Below, one piece after another: positions 7,833 to 14,879 of a stretch of 17,201 nucleotides of DNA. The stretch is from JBGPHT01 sp041484525 (GTDB taxonomy: Bacteria; Acidobacteriota; Terriglobia; Bryobacterales; Bryobacteraceae). A program made the position numbers and the translations under genes. A model generated the notes under the pieces. That model made no database searches and was not told the origin of the DNA. It worked only from the letters and a program-made list of their open reading frames with translations. Where the stretch lies: positions 1 through 17,201 of the forward strand of contig JBGPHT010000165.1 of assembly GCA_041484525.1 (NCBI GenBank), written 5' to 3'. Numbering within the stretch: position 1 is the stretch's first letter; each line of letters opens with the position of its first letter.

Positions 7833-7838
7833 ATTGTA
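7833..7838 (-). promoter_or_regulatory. Possible -10 element for the two-component operon
   Basis: TACAAT on the minus strand is 26 bases before the regulator ATG. No good -35 is seen at the right distance, so this is a weak call. The whole 74-base divergent gap must hold control sites for both this operon and the RHS operon. Confidence 0.3.
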
Positions 7839-7880
7839 GCGTCCCATTCAGGTCAGTCTGCTACACTCCGGTTTGTAGAG

Positions 7881-10523
7881 GTGTGTGCCATTTCTCGGAA
7901 CCATTGGTTGTTGTACTGTCTTTTGTTAATGGCGCGCGAACCGGCGTTTAGTGCTTGCCGCGATTGTGCGCAGCCGGGATTTGGAGGTCCTGGCGAAAAT
8001 CGTTTCACCGCATACGATTTTCTGTGCCGGGGCGACGTGTGCCGCGAATCGGGCGCGCCTGAAATCGCCGTCAATCTGGCGAGTCTCACCTTATATATTC
8101 ACTCGACCGACATGGTCTTCGGCGGACTTCTGCCGGCACTCGCGATCGACCGCTCCTACAGCCAGGACGATATCCAGGCGGGACCGTTCGGCCCAGGCTG
8201 GACGTTCAACCTGGGCGAGAATCTCACCAAGACCAGCGACGGTACCTTGGTGCTGCGCCGCGGTTCGGGACACATCGACCGTTGGGCGGCGGGCGCCGAT
8301 TCGACCACTCTCTTCGCGGTGACATCCACTGCCGATTTGCTGGTGCAGAATGCGGACGGCACTTACACGCTGAGCAGCCCCGCGTCGAACACCACCAAGA
8401 CGTTCAGCTCCGACGGGCGCCTGGTCGCCATTCGCGATTCGGGTGCGGTGCGCGTCTCGCTCGAATACGACGGCGCGCGTCTCAAGACCGCGCACTATCG
8501 CGGGCAGTTGCTGACTTTCACTTACGACGGCGGCGGGCACCTCGCGTCCATTTCAGATACCGCGAGCCGGAGCGCGACTTATACTTACACGGCCGATGGG
8601 CGGCTGGCGCAGGCGACGAATGCGGACGGGCAAAGCGCCGCGTATCAATATGACGGCTCGGGGCTGCTGGTGGGGATCGTGTACCGCGGCGGAACCACCG
8701 CCATCAGCTACACGGGCGATCCCGGCTATGTGTCGGTGGCGGCAGTGACGACGCAGGATGGCGCAGTGCGCGCATACGACCTGCCGCGAACTCCGATGGA
8801 GATCCGGGTCACCGACGGCAACGGCGACCAGACCCTCTATGCGGCGAACGCGCTGGGACAGGTGACCTCGATCGCGGACGCTGCGGGCACCACGGTGTCG
8901 TACACTTACGACGCCGCGGGCCGGCGCATCCGCACGGTGAACGGCGCGGGCGAGAGCCAGAGCTTCACTTACGATGCCGCCGGGAACCTGACGGGAATTA
9001 CAGACGGCGCGGGCAACCGGTGGTCGGCGGCGTACTCGATCGCTGGGCTGGCGCAGATTACCGATCCGCGCGGCAGCGTGTGGCAGTTCCGGTACGATGC
9101 GGCGGGCAACCTGATCGGCGTGACGGATCCGGCGAGCGGCGCGGTGACGGCAACGCGCTCGGCTGCAGGCCAGATCACGGGCCTCACCGACGCGCGCGGC
9201 AACAAGCTCGCGTACGTTTACAACAGCGACGGCCTGCTCACCGGTTTCACGGATGCTCTCGGCGGCGCGTGGACGTATCAATATGATGGCGCGGCGCGCG
9301 TCTCGACCCGAACCGAGCCGGGCGGCGCGGTGCTGACCGCGAGCTACACCGGAGGCAATCGGCTGGCGGCGGTGGCTGCGGGCGATGCCCGCCTCGCTTT
9401 CGATTATTCGGGCCAGCAACGCGACAGCCTGGGGCGGCTCGCCAATTACACGGACTCCTTCGGCAACCAGGTGTCGTATACATATGATGCCGCCGGGCAG
9501 TTGAGCAGTATGACGCTGCCAGGCGGGAAGACGGTGACGTATCAGTACGACCATGCGCACCGATTGAGCAAGATTGCGGACTGGACCGGCAACTTCGCCG
9601 TGTACCGCTACGATGCCGCCGGCTGGCCGGCGAGCGTCAGCGTCTCGGGCGGGCCGGTGACCATCTACCAATACGATACGGCGCGCCGGCTGCGCGCCAT
9701 CGTGAGCACGGGTCCCGATGGTTTGGCTGTTGCGGGATACCGGTACACGCTGGATGCGGCGGGCAACCGGACCGCAGTGAGCGCGCTCGAGCCGGCGGAG
9801 CTGGCACCGCTGGCCGCCAATTCGGACAGTTACGATGCCGCCAACCATCCCGCGAACCGCAGCGACGGCCAGAGTTACCGGTACGACGCGCGCGGGAATC
9901 TCACGGCCATTCAGGGCTCGCGCACGGCGTTCTTTTCGTACGACGCGTTCGGACGGCTGCAAAGCGTCAACGCCGATGCCGACACCGGATATGCGTACGA
10001 TTCGGCCGGTCTGCGCGTGGCGCGCACGGGGAATGGCGCCGACCGGAACTTTGTCTACGATCTTTCGGGCGCAAGACCGCGCGTGGTGGCGGAGGCCGAT
10101 AGTTCCAACGCGCCTGTCGCCTGGTACGTCCACGGGTTGGGTCTGTTGTGGAAGGTGACGGCCGACGGCAAGACGTACTTCTACCATTTCGATGGAGACG
10201 GAAATGTGGTGGCGGTATCGAATCCCGCGGCCGGCGTGGTGAACCAGTATCGCTACGATCCGCTGGGACGCCTGGTCACGTCCAATGAAACCGTGGAGAA
10301 TACGTTCCGCGCGCGCGGCGAATCCGGCTGGATCGACGACCGGAACGGCTTGGTCTTCACGGGCTCGGCGTACGAATTTCCGGAGCTGAAAGTGACGCTT
10401 CCGGCATCGGTCGACCCGTCGGCGCCCGCGCCCGATCTGTTGCCGCGTGCATCGGGTGCGGTGGCGTGTTTCGTGGAGGGCGTGTCCAGTTGCATATTCG
10501 CCTCCGGAAGGAGGCAGCGATGA
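7881..10523 (+). CDS. Exported RHS/YD-repeat protein without a recognisable toxin
   Basis: This is an 880-aa protein. A hydrophobic N-terminus (WLLYCLLL) followed by REPAFSA|C suggests export, possibly with lipidation or disulfides. Residues about 50-115 match the RHS N-terminal module (VNLASLTLYIHSTD ... LPALAIDRSYSQ ... GPFGPGWTFNLGENL, DUF6531-like). About twenty YD repeats of the type YTYDAAGR follow to about residue 800. The core closes with GWIDDRNGLVFTGSAYEFPE and a roughly 40-residue Pro/Ala/Cys-containing tail (VACFVEGVSSC). The classic RHS self-cleavage motif and a C-terminal toxin are absent. The start is GTG 7881, with TTG 7908 or ATG 7929 as alternatives; ATG 7929 would lose the signal peptide. 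The stop overlaps the next gene's ATG. YD repeats build a beta-barrel shell in RHS/TcC proteins; function here is unknown. Confidence 0.88.
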   Translation: MCAISRNHWLLYCLLLMAREPAFSACRDCAQPGFGGPGENRFTAYDFLCRGDVCRESGAPEIAVNLASLTLYIHSTDMVFGGLLPALAIDRSYSQDDIQAGPFGPGWTFNLGENLTKTSDGTLVLRRGSGHIDRWAAGADSTTLFAVTSTADLLVQNADGTYTLSSPASNTTKTFSSDGRLVAIRDSGAVRVSLEYDGARLKTAHYRGQLLTFTYDGGGHLASISDTASRSATYTYTADGRLAQATNADGQSAAYQYDGSGLLVGIVYRGGTTAISYTGDPGYVSVAAVTTQDGAVRAYDLPRTPMEIRVTDGNGDQTLYAANALGQVTSIADAAGTTVSYTYDAAGRRIRTVNGAGESQSFTYDAAGNLTGITDGAGNRWSAAYSIAGLAQITDPRGSVWQFRYDAAGNLIGVTDPASGAVTATRSAAGQITGLTDARGNKLAYVYNSDGLLTGFTDALGGAWTYQYDGAARVSTRTEPGGAVLTASYTGGNRLAAVAAGDARLAFDYSGQQRDSLGRLANYTDSFGNQVSYTYDAAGQLSSMTLPGGKTVTYQYDHAHRLSKIADWTGNFAVYRYDAAGWPASVSVSGGPVTIYQYDTARRLRAIVSTGPDGLAVAGYRYTLDAAGNRTAVSALEPAELAPLAANSDSYDAANHPANRSDGQSYRYDARGNLTAIQGSRTAFFSYDAFGRLQSVNADADTGYAYDSAGLRVARTGNGADRNFVYDLSGARPRVVAEADSSNAPVAWYVHGLGLLWKVTADGKTYFYHFDGDGNVVAVSNPAAGVVNQYRYDPLGRLVTSNETVENTFRARGESGWIDDRNGLVFTGSAYEFPELKVTLPASVDPSAPAPDLLPRASGAVACFVEGVSSCIFASGRRQR
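10506..10514 (+). promoter_or_regulatory. Strong Shine-Dalgarno for the repeat protein
   Basis: GGAAGGAGG contains AGGAGG (10509-10514) five bases before ATG 10520. It lies in the last codons of the RHS gene. It fixes the start of the next gene at 10520, not at the in-frame codon 54 bases upstream, and supports translational coupling. Confidence 0.88.
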
Positions 10524-13500
10524 TCGGACGAAGCTGTCTCTTGTTGGTGGGCCTCGCGCTCGGGCCGCCGGCCTTCGCGCAGCCGTTCCCGCCGCCACCA
10601 TCGCCCATCAACTGCGGCGTACCAGTGGATTCCGTGGTCGTTCCGCCGGCCTTCACGTTCTTCACGTTCACCGCTCAGCGGGGTGACGCAATCCTGATCC
10701 GGGTGCTTTCGGATCCCAAGTCCACGTTCCGTCCGTTGCTGACTGTGACCGGTCCGGCCGGGCTAGTGACTGAGCGCCCCGGCCGGTTCCCCTCGGGCTC
10801 CACCTTCACTGGCGAATACGATCTGACGGGCGACGGCAGCTACAAGATTCAGGTGCAGAGTTCCAACCCGACGGGCGGAAGTTTTCGCATCATCTACATG
10901 CCGTTGAACCGTCCGTGCTCGAGCGGCACGCTTGCCTGCGGCAAGACGACGCTCGATCAGACGGTGACGGCGCTCCAGGTGAAAAGCTACCAGTTCGCGG
11001 CGAGCGCGGGCGATATGCTGAGCGCCCGGCTGGTAAAGTTCTCGACTCCCACGAGCCCGTTGCCGAACGGGTACAACATCAGCATGTTCGTCTACTCGGC
11101 TGCCGGCCAGATTCTCATGGATCTGAACAAGACGCCGGTGGCAAAGGAAACGGGGGGGTTGGGTTTCGCCCGCGACGACTTTCAGGTGCCGTCCGATGGA
11201 CCGCTCACCATCATCGTTTTCGACCCAGCCAACCTGCAGGGCAATTATGCGCTCTCGATCACCCGCCTGAACGGGGGGTGTGGAGGCGCGACCCTGACGT
11301 GCGGTGCGTCGACCAAGGGCACCCTCGATCTGCCGGTGGAAGTGGACACCTACACCGCTTCGTTGCAATCCGGCGACGTGGTTTCGGTTCGCATTGCCGG
11401 CTCCGACCCGACCAGCAGTCTTGTGCCCGCAGCCGAAATATTCGATCCGCAGGGGACCTTGATCAAACAGGTGGTGGCGGGAAGCCTGACTCCGAGCACA
11501 TTTACGGCAACGGTTTCGGGTCCCTACACCATCCTGGCCGATGACAGCACGAACGGCCTTCACACTGGCGCCTACGAGCTGGCGTTCACACGCCTGAACC
11601 GGCCGTGCAACGCACAAGGGCTGTCGTGTTCTTCGGTGGTCGATGGCTCGATTGACGCCCCGCTGCAGAGCGCGGCCTACACGCTGGACGCCAAGGCCGA
11701 CGAGATCTACCTGCTGCGGTTGCTGCGCAGCGGGCCGCCTGGACTGTTCCGGCCGCGCGTGGACATTTATGATGCGCAGAGCAATGTGCAGGGTTTCCGC
11801 AACGATCCGAGGCCCCTCACCTTCAGGATTCCCGCGGACGGTCACTATACGCTGCTGGTGACGGACAGCTTCGACAGTACGCAAACCGGCACGTACTCGC
11901 TTTCCCTGCTGCGCCTGAACCCGCCCTGCAGCCCGGGGACGCTGAGCTGCGGCACCGTCAGCCAGGGGAACATCTCGCGGCCGCTCGACATGGCAGTCTA
12001 TTCGTACGACGTGGCGCAAGGCGAATCCTTCAGCATCCGGATGATGGACTTGAGCGGTGGCGTTCTGCAGCCCTCGATCGAGATCTATGACTCTCTGGGC
12101 AACCTCACGGGCCAGAGCGTCAACGGCGCCTTCGCCCAGACCGACGTGGTGAAACCCGAAGCCGGAACGTATGCGATCGTCGCGGTCAGCGGCAGTAGCA
12201 GCCCTGCCGCGGGGCCGTTCGCCATCGATCTGCTGCGCACAAAGAACGCCTGCTCGGCGACCGCGCCGGCCCAGGGCGCGACCGTCACCGGCGTGGTGAG
12301 CGGCCCTTCGCCGTTCGTCGCCTACCGGGTACCGGCCAACAGCGGGGATTCGCTGCTGGTGCGCAGCGCATCGCCAACCTCGGCCTTCACCGCGCAGATG
12401 GAGTTGTACGATCCCGACGGCGCGCGCCTCGATTCCGCCACGTTCGGAATTTCGCGCAAGCTGTCGGCGAGCGGCACGTATACACTGCTGGTGGGACCCT
12501 CGGCCGCAAAATCCGCGGGAGCTTATTCGCTCTCCTGGCAGTTACTGAACAACCCTAAGAACACGTCGACCGTAGCGTGCGGCGGTTCGGCCACGGCGTC
12601 GATCTCGGCCGCGAATCAATACCGGTATTACACCGTGGGCGCCAACCAAGGCGACCTGATGCGGCTGATCTTCACCAAACTTTCGGACAACTTCTCGCCG
12701 CAGGTGGAATTGTACACGCCCGCGGGGCTGCGCCTGACTGCCAATTCCGACATCAGCCAGAAGGCGCCGGCGAACGGCGGATACCTGGTGCTGGTCGGGC
12801 CTTCGAGCTCGGCGAGCGAGACCGGGTCGTTCACGCTGGCCTACCAGCGTCCCAATACTCCGTGTACGCCGGTGACGCTGACGTGCGGCCAATCGACGCT
12901 GCGGCAGGTCGGCATTCCCGGCCAGGTGGACACGTTCAGCTTCACGGGAACGGGCGGCGATCTGGCGAACATCCGGCTGGCGTCGCGGTCCGGCGCTTAC
13001 GCGCCGTTTGTCGAGCTGTACGATTCTTCGGGCAACCGGCTGGGCTCGACGTCCGCCGGGCTGCTGCGTCCGGTACTGCCGGCGGATGGCTCCTACACGC
13101 TGCTAGTGCGCGACCGCAACGGTGTCAACCTAGGCAGCTATCGGGTGGCGCTACAGGATGACAGCAACACCTGCTCGGTGGACGATTCCGAACGGCCGGC
13201 GCTGGCGCTGGTGCGGCCGACCGGCGGCGAGGTGCTGGCGGGCGGGACGGCGTTCCGCATCCAGTGGCTCTCGGACGACAACGTAGGAGTGGCGACGCAT
13301 GATGTGGCGCTCTCGACGGATGGCGGCCGGACTTTCGGCGCCACCATTGCCGGCGGACTCAACGGCAACGCGCAGTCCTACGACTGGACGCTGCCGTCCG
13401 ACATCGCCCCCAGCCGCAATGCCGTGATCCGCGTGACCGCGACCGATGCCGCGGGCAACGCGCAATCGGTGGCGAGCGACCTGCTGTCGCTCATCGGCTC

Positions 13501-13645
13501 CGGGTTCCCGGCCAACAGCACGGTCACTTTCACCTATGACTCGCTGAATCGGCCCGTGCAGACCGTGCTGGGCGATGGCCGCACTATTCAGTACACCTGG
13601 GACGCTTCAGGAAATCTGCTGCAGATCACGATCGCGGGACAATAG
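10520..13645 (+). CDS. Exported protein of eight tandem beta-rich repeats with Ig-like and terminal YD repeat
   Basis: This 1041-aa protein has a clear signal peptide (cleavage after AFA at 20). Eight units of about 100-120 residues follow, starting near residues 31, 130, 251, 360, 467, 575, 677 and 779. Most open with N-x-PC-x(4)-L-x-CG, then a strand, a GD motif (SAGDML, QSGDVV, TGGDLA), VELYDSSGN-like and GSYTLLV-like strands. This resembles bacterial pre-peptidase C-terminal (PPC) beta-sandwich domains; paired cysteines in most units suggest disulfides. Residues about 890-995 look like an Ig/fibronectin-type domain (GGEVLAGGTAFRIQW ... AVIRVTATDAAGN). The last 40 residues are one YD repeat (FTYDSLNRPVQ ... 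YTWDASGNLLQI). It is coupled to the RHS gene by an ATGA overlap. It is probably a surface or secreted adhesin/scaffold working with the RHS protein; function is inferred. Confidence 0.88.
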   Translation: MIGRSCLLLVGLALGPPAFAQPFPPPPSPINCGVPVDSVVVPPAFTFFTFTAQRGDAILIRVLSDPKSTFRPLLTVTGPAGLVTERPGRFPSGSTFTGEYDLTGDGSYKIQVQSSNPTGGSFRIIYMPLNRPCSSGTLACGKTTLDQTVTALQVKSYQFAASAGDMLSARLVKFSTPTSPLPNGYNISMFVYSAAGQILMDLNKTPVAKETGGLGFARDDFQVPSDGPLTIIVFDPANLQGNYALSITRLNGGCGGATLTCGASTKGTLDLPVEVDTYTASLQSGDVVSVRIAGSDPTSSLVPAAEIFDPQGTLIKQVVAGSLTPSTFTATVSGPYTILADDSTNGLHTGAYELAFTRLNRPCNAQGLSCSSVVDGSIDAPLQSAAYTLDAKADEIYLLRLLRSGPPGLFRPRVDIYDAQSNVQGFRNDPRPLTFRIPADGHYTLLVTDSFDSTQTGTYSLSLLRLNPPCSPGTLSCGTVSQGNISRPLDMAVYSYDVAQGESFSIRMMDLSGGVLQPSIEIYDSLGNLTGQSVNGAFAQTDVVKPEAGTYAIVAVSGSSSPAAGPFAIDLLRTKNACSATAPAQGATVTGVVSGPSPFVAYRVPANSGDSLLVRSASPTSAFTAQMELYDPDGARLDSATFGISRKLSASGTYTLLVGPSAAKSAGAYSLSWQLLNNPKNTSTVACGGSATASISAANQYRYYTVGANQGDLMRLIFTKLSDNFSPQVELYTPAGLRLTANSDISQKAPANGGYLVLVGPSSSASETGSFTLAYQRPNTPCTPVTLTCGQSTLRQVGIPGQVDTFSFTGTGGDLANIRLASRSGAYAPFVELYDSSGNRLGSTSAGLLRPVLPADGSYTLLVRDRNGVNLGSYRVALQDDSNTCSVDDSERPALALVRPTGGEVLAGGTAFRIQWLSDDNVGVATHDVALSTDGGRTFGATIAGGLNGNAQSYDWTLPSDIAPSRNAVIRVTATDAAGNAQSVASDLLSLIGSGFPANSTVTFTYDSLNRPVQTVLGDGRTIQYTWDASGNLLQITIAGQ

Positions 13646-13662
13646 CGCGGAGCGGCCGTGCT

Positions 13663-13681
13663 GTATATGTCTATCGTATAC
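13663..13681 (+). promoter_or_regulatory. Candidate promoter/operator of the toxin-antitoxin pair
   Basis: An imperfect inverted repeat gtatat...gtatac (13663-13668 and 13676-13681) overlaps a good -10 candidate TATACT (13677-13682). CopG-type antitoxins of such pairs usually repress their own promoter by binding an inverted repeat there. The toxin GTG at 13690 is only eight bases after the -10, which would imply a nearly leaderless transcript. No -35 is obvious. Confidence 0.4.
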
Positions 13682-13689
13682 TCGAGGTC

Positions 13690-14010
13690 GTGGCGGAAAG
13701 TAGAGATCCGCTGGATGACTGCACCGGTTTCGATTGGGACGAAGCGAATGTTCAGAAGAAATCGGATCGGCATCAGGTCACCCAGGAAGAAGCCGAAGAT
13801 GTCTTCTTCAATGAGCCCCTGGTTGTTCGCGGCGATGTCCGCCATTCGAAAGCGGGAGAAGAGATACTACGCTCCCGGACAGATGAGTGACGGCCGGTAC
13901 CTGTTTGTCGCCTTCACCATCCGGCGCAAACTAATTCGCGTGATCTCGGTTCGAGACATGAATCGCAGAGAGCAGGACTGCTATGGCAAGCACGAAAAAC
14001 AAATCCCTGA
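13690..14010 (+). pseudogene. brnT: BrnT-family toxin, frameshifted
   Basis: BrnT toxins are RelE-fold ribonucleases of type II toxin-antitoxin systems. The first frame (GTG 13690 to TGA 13890) reads GFDWDEANVQKKSDRHQV ... EEAEDVFFNEPLVV ... HSKAGEE, the typical BrnT first half. The second half, RYYAPGQMSDGRYLFVAFTI ... RVISVRDMNRRE, is in another frame. Losing one GA from a GAGAGA run at about 13858-13865 explains the shift: restored, it reads GEERYYAPG as in family members. With the second deletion (see the antitoxin) also repaired, the toxin would end at TGA 14008-14010, giving about 107 aa and overlapping the antitoxin start. The gene as it stands cannot make an intact toxin. Confidence 0.8.
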
Positions 14011-14260
14011 GTTTCGTTCTGAAGACGACGAGCGCAAGTTCTGGGCGGGGCACGATTCGACTCCGTTCATCGACTGGCAAGCCGCCCAAAGGCGCCGGTT
14101 CCCGAATCTGAAGCCGTCGCTTCGCACCATCTCCCTGCGTCTGCCCGTGTCCATGATCGAAGATCTGAAGGTGCTTGCCAACAAACGGGACGTTCCCTAT
14201 CAGTCGCTGCTGAAGGTCTTTCTCGCGGAGCGCTTGGAGAGAGAGCGGCGCCGCGCGTAG
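13983..14260 (+). pseudogene. brnA: BrnA/CopG-type antitoxin, start frameshifted
   Basis: The C-terminal part reads IPEFRSEDDERKFW, HDSTPFIDW, then FPNLKPSLRTISLRLP, and ends with a ribbon-helix-helix segment (SMIEDLKVLANKRDVPYQSL). This is characteristic of CopG/BrnA antitoxins that bind the toxin and repress the operon. The natural ATG at 13983 reads MASTKNK and runs out of frame. Restoring one A (gcaag to gcaaag) after 13988 gives MAKHEKQIPEF and an antitoxin of about 92 aa. As it stands, toxin C-terminus and antitoxin are fused into one frame from 13658 to 14260, which should not be annotated as a single protein. Translation from an internal start is possible but not evident. Confidence 0.78.
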
Positions 14261-14279
14261 CGCGTATCGAGTCGCCGCT

Positions 14280-14831
14280 CTATTTCGGACTGACTGCCCC
14301 GGCGGCCGGCCAGTTCGTATCGCCCAGTCGCTTGAGGTTCATCTCGAAGAAGCGGACCGGCTCCTTACCGGGCGTGATCCGGTCGCCGACCTCCCGCCAC
14401 GCACCATCCTGGATCGCCGCCGTGTACCGGATCGTCATCGGCCCCGCGGGGATCTCCCAGACGTAGCCATCGGCAGTTGGCGTAAGCACGAAATCTCCGG
14501 CATAGCCTTGCGCATAGGAGTGCAGGGTGTAAACGTGCGTTGCCGGGTTGTAGGAAACGATACCGAACGCGTTGAAGGTGACCTTCCCATCCGCGTCGTA
14601 CCCCCGGCCCTCGATGACCTTCACCGACCCGTCCAGGAAAGGTCCGATGCGCTCCGTCTGCGTAACGCTGTGCTTCTCGCCCGACGGCAGTATGGTCCAC
14701 GCAGGGCCTCTCCACACGCCGTCCATGAACGCGAGCCGGGCCATAGCCGCGCGCTGGGCCGCGATGAGTGCTGCCGGGTCCGGGCGCTCTTGCCCGAAAG
14801 CAGTCAACGGAATTCCCACCGTCAACATCAC
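14280..14831 (-). pseudogene. Small secreted lipocalin-like (DUF1579-like) protein, 5' end removed by IS insertion
   Basis: The remaining frame of about 183 codons starts MMLTVGIPLTAFGQ, which is the hydrophobic end of a signal peptide with a plausible cleavage after AFG but without the usual charged N-terminal part. The mature part has FMDGVWRGPAW, TQTERIGPFLDG, FNAFGIVSYNPATHVYTLHSYA and ends KRLGDTNWPAAG, a pattern of beta-barrel proteins of the DUF1579/lipocalin type often found in Acidobacteriota. The IS66-type end begins at 14834, three bases beyond the first available GTG, and a TGA lies in the IS sequence in frame. The native start and promoter were therefore cut away. The short remaining frame might still be translated but probably exported poorly. 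It converges with the toxin-antitoxin pair. Confidence 0.7.
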
Positions 14832-14833
14832 CC

Positions 14834-14853
14834 GTAAGCGTCAGACCAACCAC
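14834..14853 (+). repeat. IS66 terminal inverted repeat (left end in this orientation)
   Basis: The sequence begins gtaagcgtcagaccaacc. The GTAAGCG tip is the family hallmark. It lies 46 bases beyond the tnpC stop, as expected for the tnpC-side end of the element. The inner extent is uncertain because the second copy is not visible. Confidence 0.75.
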
Positions 14854-14879
14854 GGGATTGATTGGAACGGAGCCGTGTG

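Noticed and set aside
8553..10601. Minus-strand 682-codon frame opposite the RHS gene
   Set aside because: It is a long open frame produced by high GC and repeated codon patterns of the YD repeats; no family features.
10763..12019. Minus-strand 418-codon frame opposite the repeat protein
   Set aside because: It is a shadow frame with Arg/His-rich composition; the + strand gene has a signal peptide, strong ribosome site and repeats.
7881..13645. RHS toxin/immunity locus of the type VI or contact-dependent kind
   Set aside because: No toxin domain, no RHS self-cleavage motif, no PAAR/VgrG and no small immunity gene; both proteins carry Sec-type signal peptides.
13658..14260. Single 200-aa protein
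   Set aside because: It joins out-of-frame sequence, the toxin C-terminus and the antitoxin; two small repairs separate it into a normal toxin-antitoxin pair.
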